A stretch of 64,000 bases of DNA from Buddleja alternifolia (Eukaryota; Streptophyta; Magnoliopsida; Lamiales; Scrophulariaceae). Made by a program: the position numbers and the translations under genes. The stretch spans positions 2,023,001-2,087,000 of the forward strand of contig CM033405.1 of NCBI GenBank assembly GCA_019426215.1, read 5' to 3'. Below, in pieces: positions 24,399-36,276 of the stretch; the first letter of the stretch is position 1, and each line of letters begins with the position of its first letter. Under the pieces are notes generated by a model that was given only the letters and a program-made list of their open reading frames with translations, did not search any database and had not been told where the DNA came from.

Positions 24399-25381
24399 TA
24401 GGGATGGGCATAGTTCAGTTATTTGTTTGAACTAAATCAAAAATAAAAAAAATTGTTTGAAATCGAACCGAAAATTTTAATTCGGTTTTTGATTTTATTT
24501 TTTGAAACTTTTGAATTTTCGGTTCGATTTCGATTAATCAAACTGAACCGAAACTATATATATATCTATATTATTTTTTTATTTGATATATTAGAAACAT
24601 AAAAAATTAGAAATTAGAAACATGTAAAACGCGTATTGAAAATTCGGGTTTTGTATACAACGGGTGGTTCATGGTGAGACAAACACCACTCCGGCACTCT
24701 AATGGAAGACATTGTTGCATCAGGTGACTGAAGCGGGGGCTCTTGGCGTGCATGAGGCATGTTGATTCTGAGCAGTTCGAGACAACAATTCAGGTGGGAT
24801 GGCACGGCCACCGACGGGTAGTTGGAAGCTCAATACAGATACATCGATTGGCCGCGCGGGTAGAGACGGTTATAGGGATTCGCGGACTGCTTCGTGATCA
24901 CGACCTGCATTGGATCAAGGAGTTTTGTGGGAATATGGAAGCATGCATGACGCTTATAGGGGAACTTCAGGAGGCCAGGCGCTGCTCCACGGTATTTGTA
25001 TGGCGTGGGAGCTTCGTAGATTTTCATGATAATCGGGAAGTTGTTGAGTGCATTCACATTAATGCTAATTTCTCGCACCACGACTTCGACCGCATCTCTT
25101 GTTTTCGGACGATGACAACTCTACTTTGGGTAGTGCACATTTCTCATTTCGGGAAGTTAATAGATTGGCCAACATTCTCACTAAGTATGAGCTCTCTACC
25201 ACCTTACAATATTTTGATGTTCTCTTGTACTGACTTAAATTGATTAATATGGAATCTGAAATGTTGGGATAATCCTTTAGTGTGGGTAACCCCTTTTTCT
25301 CGATGTAAAAAAAAAATAAGATCGACTTTGAATCGAACCGAATCGCTCAGTTTAGTCCGATTTTCGGGCGATTGATACCTA
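24399..25381. mobile_element. Possible hAT-type element with TAGGGATGGGC end
   Basis: TAGGGATGGGCATAGTTCAGTT at the left and ATCGAACCGA..., TCGGGCGATTGATACCTA at the right are weak inverted partners, and both halves carry CGAACCGAA/TTCGGTT words like the neighbouring MITE. No convincing 8-bp duplication is visible. The LINE remnant at 24740-25315 would lie within it. Confidence 0.33.
24740..25315 (+). pseudogene. 5'-truncated LINE RNase H remnant
   Basis: Read across three frames, it shows the RNase H opening (PTGSWKLNTDTSIGRAG, giving the usual W.KLNTDGS pattern). A middle GGQALLHGICMAWELRRF stretch follows, then the closing FREVNRLANILTK block. It ends in an A tail at about 25304-25315, where LINE 3' ends are expected. 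Stops and shifts show it is dead. The 166-codon open frame over it is out of register with the protein and not a gene. Confidence 0.58.
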
Positions 25382-26602
25382 AAAAAGGAAAAAGGTTGGG
25401 TGTATTTTGACCTTTTTATGGTAGAGAAAAAGAAAAAGGCATACCAGAATATCTGGGGTAAATTAGGTGAAAGGGATTAAATTGCACAAAGGGATTGACA
25501 ATATGCTCCATCCAAATACACTATACAAGCATATGCCTCTCTCATTTAACTTAAACTTGAAATGCCTAGTTTACCCTTACTTATATTTGGCAATTTAAAA
25601 AAAATAAAAAATCAGCATATAATTAATACCGAAAATGACCCTTTAGAATAGCACAATTTCAATATCTCACCTCACAACTAACGCGGGAAATCTCCCAAAT
25701 CGAAACCCAAATCCCTAATTTTTTTTTTGTTCTTCCCCACCAAACCTAGAACTGAAATCCCCCGTTCTGTCCCCAATTCTTGCACGTTACATCGTTCGAT
25801 CCGCAAATTGGAAGCTACATTTTCTTGTCTTGATCTTCCCCCTAATCCCACCAAACCCTAGAACCCAAATCCCCTTCTTCCCCCCATTCTGCACTTTAAT
25901 TCATTCTTTAAATCCCCATATTGGAAGGTAAAGTTTGTTGTCATGTTTAAAGAACAAAACTGTTATTTTGGTTTAAGTTTCGATCTTGCCCGTTCGTTAC
26001 ATGTACCGTAAATTATGAAAAGTTTGTTTTGGTTAAAGTTCGTTTTACTTGAACTTAGTTTAGAAGTTGATGTCGTCTAATGTCTTTTGGGAAAGAATTG
26101 TTGATTGTTCCTGTTTAGAGGAAATTGAAGATCATAAGGGGTGTGTGTAATTTTACTTTGTTGCATTAAGCTGAATGAATATTCATTGATTGGATGTAAA
26201 TTGAACACTAATTTGTTGGAGAAAAAGGTTGTCAAATTTAATTGGTGTTTGTTAAGTTGGAATTTAATTGTATGCAAAACTTGAAGAATATATTATAATT
26301 TTTCCACTTCTGGCCATTTTTCAGCAGCTAAGAAATTGCAAAATAACCAAAGAAAGCATCAGTTTCCCTATTGTTATTTCAGAGCATAAATTTAGTTCTA
26401 TTTTATGCCTTATATCACTTGAAGTTTATATAGAGATTTAGGGTTTAGATATATTAGACTTTATAAAAATTTATATTTAACTTCTTTTAAGAAGAGGTAA
26501 TAACATACTGTGGTTTTTCTCCCGTTTCTATTGTTGTAGGACGACTATATACTAGTGCAATACAACCAAATTTTTAACTGTGTTCTTTATTTTTGTAGTA
26601 AA
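25382..26602 (+). other. Region upstream of the MULE transposase
   Basis: AT-rich leader with two CCCAAATC(C)CC-type repeated stretches near 25690-25890 (ACCAAACCTAGAACTGAAATCCCC and a second similar block). A likely splice acceptor TTTTTGTAG lies just before the transposase ATG. It probably holds the promoter and 5' UTR intron of the transposase. Confidence 0.5.
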
Positions 26603-29133
26603 ATGTGTGGATTAGTGATCTACTATATGTACGATGGTGAGTGGAAGATAATAGAGGGACGCCGTAGACCTCGAGAATGGGAATGGTTGTCAAACAATGG
26701 TTATGAAATGCGTAGTTTTGCACCAACCGGAGTTGATCCAGAGTCGATGACACATTCTGATTTTTTACATTGTGTGTTTGAATCGGTTCCTTTTAAATGG
26801 AAGCATTATGAAATTAGAGTGAGTTATATTCCATCCTCTTGTAACGTTCGTACCCCTGCATATATCTTGACTGATAGTGACTTAAACTGTTATTTTCTGG
26901 ACTTATGTCCATTATCGAAAAAACGAAGCCTTCTCAATGTCGAGTTTTTTTTGAAGAATTATTCGAAGGAGGAAGAGGAGAAAATTTGTTTTGAAAATGC
27001 TTTAGTGAGTGATTATAAATCTGCCCCCGGTCGGTCTGGTGTTGTTTTAAATAAGCCCACGTCGCCGCCCATGTCGAAAGCCTCTGCACCCACTCCTTGT
27101 AAACTCAATCCCCTTTGTACTCCGAGTAGTGTGGAAAATATGAACTCTATTCTTCCTGCAACCACTCCTTGTAAACCCAATCCCCTTTGTACTCCTAGTA
27201 GTGTGGAAAATCAGAACTCAAATCCTTCTGCAACCACTCCTTCGAAACCCACTCCCCCTTGTACTCTAATTGTTGAAAATGTGAACTCAAGTCCTGCTGC
27301 AACCACTCCATCTTCCTACAAAGTTCACTCTGGTCCCATACCCCGATCAGATTTCGTCGATGATGCTATTCCTAATGAGAGTCCTGAAATATACAGCTTT
27401 GATGACGGTCTAGATCTTGTGCTTGGTCAGGAATTTGCTAGCAAGGAAGAGTTGAAAGAATTGGTTTACAAATCTGCGTCCAAGAATTGTTTTGATATTA
27501 TTGTGTCCAAGTCATGTAAAGATATCTTGGATATAAGTGTAAAGTCTAGGATTGCCAGTGGAGAATCCGTGCGTCAATTACTGGAAAGTCAAAAGTTTTC
27601 ACGTTAAAAACTCATTATAGCGCCCATACATGCGCCTCTACATTGGTAAATGGATATAAAAAGTCCACATCAAATACCGTTGCTGGAGTTGTGAAAGATA
27701 TGTTTGTGAATCCGTTAGATTCACCACCTCCTAGGGTGATAGGGGATATTATGAATAAGGGGGGCATTGGTGTTTCTTACTACAAAACTAGGCGTGGTAG
27801 AAACATTGCTATAAATAGTAGCAGGGGTGATCCAGAGGCTAGTTATGGGATTCTTCCTAAATATTTGTATATGTTGGAGAAGGTGAATCCGGGTACAGTA
27901 ACTCATTTGTCCAAAGATGCCAATAATGTTTTCCAGTCTTTGTTCTTTGCTTTGGGAGCCAGCATAGAAGGATTTGTGGCGATGAGGAAAGTGCTTGTTA
28001 TTGACGGCTCACATTTGAAGACCAAGTATAAGGGTGTATTACTTGTATGTACTGCAGAAGACGGCAATAAACATCAGTATCCCCTTGCGTTTGCTGTGGT
28101 TAATAAAGAATGCGATGAAAGTTGGATTTGGTTCTTGGAGAGATTGCGGGATGTGTTACCCGATCGTGACGATTTGGTGATCATTTCTGATAGACACGCA
28201 TCTATTAAAAATGTTGTTCATATAGTTTTCCCAAGGTCTTCACATGGCTACTGTACGTATCATATAGCTCAAAATCTTAAGAACAATGTTTCTGCCGGTA
28301 GGGGCGCTAAGCAAAAGAAGAAGGCAAAGGATAGCATTGTGGCAAAGTTTGTGGCTTGCGCTGAAGCATATACTGTGCCCGAATTTGAAAAGCTATTTAC
28401 TGACCTCCAACAAAGGCAGCCTGAATCAAATCTTAGGTACCATCAATATCTTAAAGAAACTCTTGCTGTGAAAGAGCATTGGGCGCGTTGTTACTCTAGA
28501 GGTTCACGATACAATATTATGACAACGAATGGAGTGGAGTCCATTAATGCTGTCCTGACTACTGCAAGATCATATCCGATAATTATTTTGTTGGATGAGA
28601 TTTTGATGTTAGTAAGTAAGTGGTTCAACAAGCACCGTAGAGACGCTGTAGCGGGGTCCTTGTCACAGAAACTCACTCCTGAAGTGGAGAGAACGATGCA
28701 TGCAAGGAGGAAAGATTATATTTTATTTAAAACACGCGTCTTAAATGAGTGTACAGGTGAGTACCTTGTTCGGTGTGATGATAAAACATTCTATGTTGAC
28801 TTGCAAGCGAAAAAGTGTAGTTGCGGTGTTTTTGATATTGACCATATCCCGTGCGCTCACGCGATTGCAGCATTTAATGGGGATGATGATGGCTTGCATG
28901 AATTAGTGTCTAAATATTATTGAAAAGATAATTGGGTATTGGCTTATGTACGAACTATATACCCTGTCCCTAGTGACTTCGACTGGATCATCTCTGCTGA
29001 AGTAGAGGCAAATATTGTTGAACCTCCTTTGTGCAAAGAAAAGCGTGGAGCGATTCGGAAAAATCGCTATGAATCTGTTGGGGAGAGAAGGAAAAGCCAC
29101 AAACGACGTGTGAAAGATCCATCTACCTTTTAA
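26603..29133 (+). pseudogene. MuDR/MULE-family transposase (mudrA-like), three lesions
   Basis: The ATG at 26603 follows an acceptor-like TTTTTGTAG. Order: an N-terminal plant MULE domain, a Pro/Thr-rich linker with three similar CTPSSVEN-type repeats, and the MuDR zinc-binding domain (EFASKEELK to DCQWRIRAS and HTC). The MULE catalytic domain follows, with VIDGSHLK (Asp at 28003) and IISDRH (Asp at 28189). A SWIM zinc finger C-x-C...C-x-H lies at 28816-28860. Breaks: a frameshift at about 27500-27520, an in-frame TAG at 27547-27549, and an in-frame TGA at 28921-28923, after which the C-terminal tail reads on to 29133. It would cut and join transposon ends. It resembles MULE transposases rather than FAR1/FHY3 host factors. 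Confidence 0.85.
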
Positions 29134-29514
29134 ACAATTGTTTTATTAGTGGTAAAAAAGTATCAACAATATTTTGTCTCATATGTTTTATTCATATGTC
29201 GTATTTTTTGGTTTGATGCATGATAAGTATTTTGATGATTTTTTTTCTTTTGCAGGAACAATATTCTGTTTCGACCTTTTTTCCTGAATGGTCACTCAGG
29301 CTGTTTGCCTAACACTCATTATAGTACTATCACTTGTAATACTACTATCACTCGGGCTGTTTGACAGGTCAAAGCTTTATTGATTGAAACCGGGTCGAGT
29401 TTGTACATTCTCTTTGAAGAGTGTTATTGTAATTTGCGTTGGAGTTTAATTGACAAGACAATGGCTTCATTAATCATTCATTGTGCTTTAAAAAATAGCA
29501 GAAGATGAGAATTA

Positions 29515-30005
29515 GGAGTTTATTCATATGTCTGTATTGTGCTGAACTAGGAGTTACGCATACTGGATACAGGGATTGATAGATGATAATTCTAGAGATT
29601 GTTTTGTGATTTTGAGAATTTCAATTTATTTATTGTATCTTGTGTTGGATGTATTTTTATTGAATTGATACTGAAAGTAAAAGATGTCTTCATTTATTTA
29701 TTTATTGAACGTGCCGAACTAGGACTTACGCATACTGGATACAGGGATTCATAGATGATAGTTCTTGAGATTGTTTTGTCATTTTGAGAATTTCAATTTA
29801 TTGATTGTATCTTGTGTGGGATATATTTTTATTGAATTGATAAAATATATATTTGTATGCAAGCATAAAATTATTCATCAAGATCAAGTAAAGAAAAAAA
29901 AAATAATTTTGTATTTAATCTTTGAAGGCATAAAACATATATTTGTATGCAAGCATAAAATTATTCATCAAGATCAATTAAAGAAAAAAAATAAAATTTT
30001 TAATC
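29515..30005. repeat. Two sets of direct repeats downstream of the transposase
   Basis: A block of about 130 bp containing TTACGCATACTGGATACAGG, ATAGATGATA, TTTTGAGAATTTCAATTTATT and TTTTATTGAATTGATA occurs at about 29541-29670 and again at 29713-29842. Directly after, a unit of about 95 bp with ATATTTGTATGCAAGCATAAAATTATTCATCAAG is repeated at 29847 and 29938. Both look like unequal duplication. Confidence 0.8.
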
Positions 30006-31150
30006 TTTTATGTACTCAAATTTTATAAGTGTAGTTTTTTTGTTTGAGAGAAGAGCATGATTTATGTTAATTACTTTTATGCATTATTGTCTGGAGAAAT
30101 TAAACTTATTGCTTGAACAAAAATATAAAATTGATTTCTAGATTCTAATATAAAGGCAAAGTAGAGTGAATTAATTGAAGTTGATATTCATTTTTTTGTT
30201 CCTTTTGGTTCATTTAATAATTGTCATTCTCGATTTAAAATATTATTACTTTATTTTGGTTCATATGAATAACTTATAATGAATTTGAAAAATATACCAA
30301 AAACGGATACACTTATAATTAACATAAAATAGGAAATGATACAAATATATTAGCCTATGAATTGATTAGCTTAATCAGTTAATCTAGACAAAATGATAAA
30401 TTCAATTTTCGCTTATACAATAGTTTTCCTTAATAATACGCAAGGTATTAAATTTCGGTATCAGTATCTATATCGGTATCTATAATACGTACCCTAAACC
30501 CTACACTCTAAAAGAGTAACCCCTAAACCCTAAACCAAAATAATGTTCCCGCCCATTTTAGGGTCTTTGTTTAAAAAGTTGAATTTGGTGTTTTCCTTTT
30601 CCCGGGCGATTTTATTTCCAAATTTTGATATTCCCCCCATCTGACATTACGGTGTTATTAGTATAGTAGGGGGTCCAAGGTAAAATCGTGTTTGTAACTC
30701 ACGTTTTTTCTGGTTAATACTTATACTCCAAACCGAAGAGAGAGAAACTTTAAACACATTTTGTGGGCAATCTGCAACAATCGAAGTGAGAGAAAGGAGT
30801 CCCAAATCCATCCATAGGGTTCGAAGAAGGTGAACAGGTTTTTTCATAGAATTTAAGGTAAATTGACACTTACTGAATTTGTTCTTAGTTTTCATTTTCA
30901 TTGTTTTAAGAAAATTAAATTCGTATTTGTATCCCTTTTTTTTTTGTGAAACCCTAGTTTAGTTTAGTTTATGGGTCTCATTTGTTTTTTTAAGGGCATT
31001 TGCAATCTGAATTGAATTAGTTCATTATGGTTATTGTTTTTGAACAATGTTTGTCTAGATACACTTTTGGTTCGGTCGAAAGTTTTGATTTGTTTTGTTT
31101 TGTTTTGTTACAATCATATTTCTAATATGTAGTTAATTTGTTTTTCTAAT
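30006..31150. other. Spacer upstream of the Cys-rich frame
   Basis: AT-rich sequence with the telo-box cluster. 30700-31150 reads like a 5' leader with an intron (GGTAAATTGAC donor-like site at 30856), but there is no conserved coding sequence. Confidence 0.45.
30491..30535. repeat. Telomere-box-like cluster
   Basis: Several CCCTAAACCCTA-type words occur within 45 bp, broken by TACACTCTAAAAGAGTAA. This is either a short interstitial telomeric remnant or a group of telo-box promoter elements for the gene at 31151. Confidence 0.55.
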
Positions 31151-31654
31151 ATGAGGATGAATCAATGTGGAGTACTTGGCTGTTGTGCTCTCAGTACTTG
31201 TCAAAGGGCGGGGGAGTGTGAATCATGTGCCTATAGGTTTAAACTGAAAGCTGAGGTAATTGAGCTATTGGCCGCGGTGGTCTTCTCAATAACGGGGATG
31301 GAATCTTCTAGAGCGTCCATCTATGACAAACAAAATTATTGTATTTTTAAACAATATGATAGTGCCTTCTGTGTTGTTGCGGAATATGATCAACAACAAA
31401 AGAACCGTGTGCATCCGCGTCAAAAGTATGTGTTGTATATATTAATATATGAATGATTCTTTTTCCAACCTTCATGTAAATAATTGAATAATTTGAGTGT
31501 AATGTGCAGCTTGATTCCTCCTGGTCTTCTGATGAGAGGCCTTTATGTGCAAACACACCACAAGCCACCAAAAAATTCCGATCCATATAAGGAGAAACTT
31601 CATGCAGCCCATGATTCCTGCTTGTACGTTACCTTCAGAACGAAGGTAAAATAG
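31151..31654 (+). CDS. Unrecognised Cys-rich protein, two-exon model
   Basis: I do not recognise this family. Exon 1 is 31151-31425 and exon 2 is 31510-31654. The donor GTATGT and acceptor TGTGCAG are good, and the phase closes to 139 residues. The N-terminus (after ATG 31151 or 31157) packs seven Cys into about 25 residues (CGVLGCCALSTCQRAGECES, then C), perhaps a metal-binding knot. Exon 2 has a conserved-looking PPGLLMRGLYVQTHHKPP segment. A further acidic coding-like stretch with an in-frame TAG follows at about 31665-31875 and may be a decayed third exon. It sits between the transposase and the E2-like gene, so it may be MULE-encoded. It could instead be chance open reading. Confidence 0.4.
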
Positions 31655-32780
31655 TTAATATCGATGATGGTTAATAATCATTATCTGTCGAACTCTACTA
31701 GAAAGGTAATTGAGGAAAACGATAATATTCACCTGTTGAATATTATCGTAAAGGAAATAGATAATGATAATGAATTATTGTCACATGATTGTCACAATTT
31801 TGAGGACTAGGTTCAATCCAGCGATTCTGCAAGCGATGATGAGGCATTTGGTGTGGAGTGTGGACGAATTTAAGCGTCAAATATCCGAGTTTGTACATTG
31901 TCCACGAATAGTGTTATTGTAATTTGTGTGTATTAAACTGAAATTTGCGAGGCATTTGGGCTGTTGTGGATTAAACTTAAATTTGCAAGTCTAATGTGCA
32001 ATATACCCTAATGTTGTGTCTCTAAATTTTTTATTTTTACATGTGCAGTTCATTGTGGCAAGTCCAATGTGCAATATACCTCTAAATCTAATGTTGTTAG
32101 AGGTATATTTCAATTTAATGGGTGCAGGAGATTCATGGCATTTATTTGGAACATGATATTGTTCTAGCAGTTTTTTTTCGGTGAAAGTGACTTGTACAAC
32201 AGTTTTTTTTTTTTTGGCAACTTTATGGAACATGAATGGCATTTTGTGGTATTTGCATGAATTTTGTATGTGTTGTGATTTATCTTGTGTTCAATGATCT
32301 GTTTGTCGCAGTTGTGATTATAGGTGCATTTAGTGCTGAGTTTTGTGTGTAGGATATAACACAACGTAAACTACTAAGATAGAATTGATAAACAACAAAA
32401 CATAAACTAAATGTCAATTAGAAATACAAAACATATGATAATTTTTTGTTACAAGTGAAGTTGAACCAAATTCCCAACTTAGACTATTAAACAACAACAG
32501 AACCTAATAGCTAACCTACTTGACCCGAGTTTATATACATCACCTTAATTACATCAACAAAAAATCACCACACCGTGTGACAACTACACACAGCAACATA
32601 TTTAAATATCCTACGCAACAATAGTGTGTTCCATTCGATTCTGTCAAAAATTCAACCATAAGTATCAACCTGGGACTTCTGAGACAAAACCACATGATCC
32701 CAGCATACTGCTAAACCAAAGCCAAAAACAAACACCGTCCATGGAAACCCAGGATACTGGAAAATAACAAATAAAAATGT
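31655..32780. other. Spacer with short duplicated segments
   Basis: 31800-31950 repeats words seen at 29390-29460 (GAGTTTGTACATT.TC, GTGTTATTGTAATTTG), suggesting an internal duplication of the composite. No gene is seen; the minus-strand frames at 31991-32364 are AT-rich noise. Confidence 0.5.
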
Positions 32781-33058
32781 GTCACTAATTTGGAATTCAT
32801 TTATTCAGAATTCTGCATTCGTTGGCCAATAATTCCTAGAAGATTTTATAGCAAACCTTCCTCCTTATGAGTGCACTAAGTCTCCTTCAATTTATTCTTT
32901 ATCTCAACCAAGTAACTTTTTAAAATTACTTACTTGAGACAGAGAACAAATTGAAGGACACTGAGTGCACTCACAAGGAGGAAAAGTTTGCTATAAACTT
33001 TCAAGGAATTATTGGCCCAAAGAATGCAGAATTGTGACTAAATGAAGTCATTACTGAC
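32781..33058. repeat. Long inverted repeat (foldback), arms about 130 bp
   Basis: The left arm from GTCACTAATTTGG through TTGGCCAATAATTCC, AGCAAACCTTCCTCC and GAGTGCACT is mirrored by the right arm through AGTGCACTC, GGAGGAAAAGTTTGCT and GGAATTATTGGCCC to TTACTGAC. The loop is about 12 bp. It is MITE-like, with no clear target duplication found. Confidence 0.8.
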
Positions 33059-33194
33059 TCCATTATTTGTACACTTTCAGAAAAAGACTGTCTTTGCCTT
33101 CATCATTTAGCAGTATGCTCCCGTCTTGCATCTAATGGATGAGAAGAACAAATAACTAAATGACTTCATTTGGTCTCACAATTCTGCATAGTAC

Positions 33195-33329
33195 GGCCAT
33201 GGCCATGGCTGAGTGACATCATTTCTTCTTCACCCTCCGGTACCACATTCTTCATAAGCTCCTGTGGTTTTTTACAGCTTATCCCAAGACAGGAAGAAGA
33301 AATGATGCCACACAACCATGGTCATGGCC
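33195..33329 (+). repeat. Compact hairpin of pre-miRNA size
   Basis: The left arm GGCCATGGCCATGGCTGAGT, continuing with CATCATTTCTTCTTC, pairs with a right arm ending in ATGGTCATGGCC. About 33 of 37 positions match, and one mismatch would be a G:U pair in RNA. An inner stem ATAAGCT/AGCTTAT closes it. The total is 135 bp. I do not recognise a known plant miRNA in either arm. Confidence 0.6.
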
Positions 33330-33667
33330 TATCTGTTCAAAATAAGAAGATGGTTTGGGAGAAATATAACGGAAGAATTTTTCTTTTTTACTCTCATTTC
33401 ACTCACGAACCTTGTTGCTTCTCACAAAATTAAAATCAAAGGATACGTTTTCATGAATGAATATGGAGAGAAATTTTAATTAATAGTTGGTTCACGAATG
33501 AATATGGAAAATGGAGAGTTGGAATTATTAAATAGTGTTCATGAATACTGTAGTTGACACGACGCATCAGGAAAAGAAGCATTAGCAATAATCGGATACT
33601 GGATGAGGAGATACTTGTATACTAGGAGAAATAAAAACTACCCGTTGGAAATGTAATTAATAGACAA

Positions 33668-34440
33668 GACGCATCATCAAAAGACGCATAAGTTGCCTCA
33701 AACACGAGTATAAATAACTGGATACTGGATGCAAGTACACAATTAACTGGGAAATGTGACATTGCGTGTGTGGTGTGGGAATCTGACATTGTTGACTAAT
33801 AATTTAACCTTTAATTAATAGACAAGACGCATCATCAAAAGACGCATAAGTTAGCTGAAAACACGAGTATAAATAATTGGATACTGGATGCATTAAAAAT
33901 AAAATACTGGGAAATGTGACATTGCGTGTGTGGTGTGGGAATCTGACATTGTTAACTTTTCGTATAACCTTTAATTAATAGAAAGACGCATCATCAAAAG
34001 ACGCATAAGTTGGCTCAAAACACAAGTATATATAACTGGATACTGGATGCAAGTATACTAATATACTGGGAAATGTGACATTGCGTGTGTGGTGTGGGAA
34101 TCTGACATTGTTGACTTTTCGTATAACCTTTAATTAATAGACAAGACGCATCATCAAAAGACGCATAAGTTGGCTCAAAACACGAGTATATATAACTGGA
34201 TACTGGATGCAAGTATACTAATATACTGGGAAATGTGACATTGCGTGTGTGGTGTGGGAATATGACATTGTTGACTTTTCTTATAACCTTTAATTAATAG
34301 ACAAGACGCATCATCAAAAGACGCATAAGTTGGCTCAAAACACGAGTATATATAACCGGATACTGGATGCAAGTATACTAATATACTGGAAAATGTGACA
34401 TTGCGTGTGTGGTGTGGGAATCTGACATTGCGTGTGTTAT
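33668..34440. repeat. Tandem array of a 158-160 bp unit, about five copies
   Basis: Units start with GACGCATCATCAAAAGACGC at 33668, 33826, 33985, 34145 and 34305. Each contains ACTGGATACTGGATGC and GGGAAATGTGACATTGCGTG. The last two or three units are nearly identical, the first is the most diverged. Two 65-codon minus-strand frames 160 bp apart are products of this array. Confidence 0.92.
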
Positions 34441-34493
34441 GACTTTTAATTTAATTAGTAGACATTTTTATTGGATTCGATCTGGATGATACT

Positions 34494-34769
34494 TAGTGGG
34501 TACCGGAGCCCAACTCCGGATGAATCTCCACCACACATAATGTAAAGACATGATAAAATATTTATATATATTGGTGGACCCTACACATGTTTTTACACTG
34601 TGTGTGGTGGAGATTCATCCGGAGTTGGGCTCCAGGTGAATTTCAACCACACACAGTGTTAAAATATGTGTGTGGTTCATCAAAAAAAATATATATTTTA
34701 TTGTGTATTAGCAATTTGTGTGGTTGAAATTGACCGGGAGTCCAAATCCCGGTCTCACTAAGTATCACC
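34494..34769. mobile_element. Foldback MITE built of two nested palindromes
   Basis: The outer ends GGATGATACTTAGTGGG and CACTAAGTATCACC are inverted, and CGATCT flanks both sides (34488-34493 and 34770-34775). Inside, GGAGCCCAACTCCGGATGAATCTCC pairs with its exact complement around 34610-34634 as one hairpin. GTGAATTTCAACCACACA pairs with TGTGTGGTTGAAATTGAC as a second hairpin. A two-stem cruciform could form. Confidence 0.72.
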
Positions 34770-34775
34770 CGATCT

Positions 34776-35413
34776 TGGGACACTACTGTTTGCATTTAAC
34801 AAAAATTATACTACAAATACTTGCGTGGAAAAATTATCGTGTACGGTGTTATGCACGAAAATAACGTAAAAGGTATTTTTGGAGAAGAATTTAATTAAAG
34901 TTGGGTAGTAAAATAAACATCATTAACTACATTTGCGTTGAGAAAATACATCTGTGTTTTCAATGAGTTAAAAGCACAAATATAGATAAATCACCATTAT
35001 GAATTTAAGTTCAGCAATTTATCATCAAATGACTTGTACAGGTATCCTTTAATTGAAAAATTAACAATCACATGTCACATTCAAACATTCCTTTTGATTT
35101 CAAACATTCCATCAACCATCCTAACACTGATTTTATTGAATGACACGTGGCATCACCAAAAAAATAGAATTGCCCCAACATTCAACTGACACATTCGAAC
35201 AGTTTTAGAATTAGAACAGACACATTCCTTTTGATTTCAAACATTACATCAGCCACTGAATTTATTGAATGACATGTGGCCTACATATTGTCCTTGTACA
35301 GGTGTCCAACACTCCGGGTCCACCTTACAATTTTTCCATTTGAACAGACACATGCCTTTTCATTTCACAAACGGTCCATCAGCCGCTTTTTCGAATTCCA
35401 ACGGAACCATAAC
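34776..35413. other. Upstream region of the E2-like gene
   Basis: Two near copies of a segment of about 110 bp (CACATTC...CTTTTGATTTCAAACATT...TGAATGACA(C/T)GTGGC) lie at about 35060-35155 and 35215-35285. A third, weaker one lies at 35335-35375. They may be promoter duplications; no gene is seen. Confidence 0.5.
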
Positions 35414-35420
35414 TATATAA
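35414..35420 (+). promoter_or_regulatory. TATA box of the E2-like gene
   Basis: TATATAA lies 57 bp upstream of the ATG at 35477, which sits in a good plant start context (ACCATGG). This suggests the gene kept its own promoter. Confidence 0.55.
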
Positions 35421-35476
35421 GAGAGCAAACCACCACAAATTCTCAACGCAACTCTTCAGTTTTCTATCTATACACC

Positions 35477-36276
<800 letters not shown>

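Noticed and set aside
24743..25243. 166-codon open frame
   Set aside because: The recognisable RNase H motifs lie in other frames of the same sequence, so this frame is a by-product of a decayed LINE.
34015..34372. Two nearly identical 65-codon minus-strand frames
   Set aside because: They are the same frame in consecutive 160-bp tandem units and match no family.
33668..34440. CRISPR-like repeat array
   Set aside because: The repeats are 160-bp tandem units without spacers, in a eukaryotic genome.
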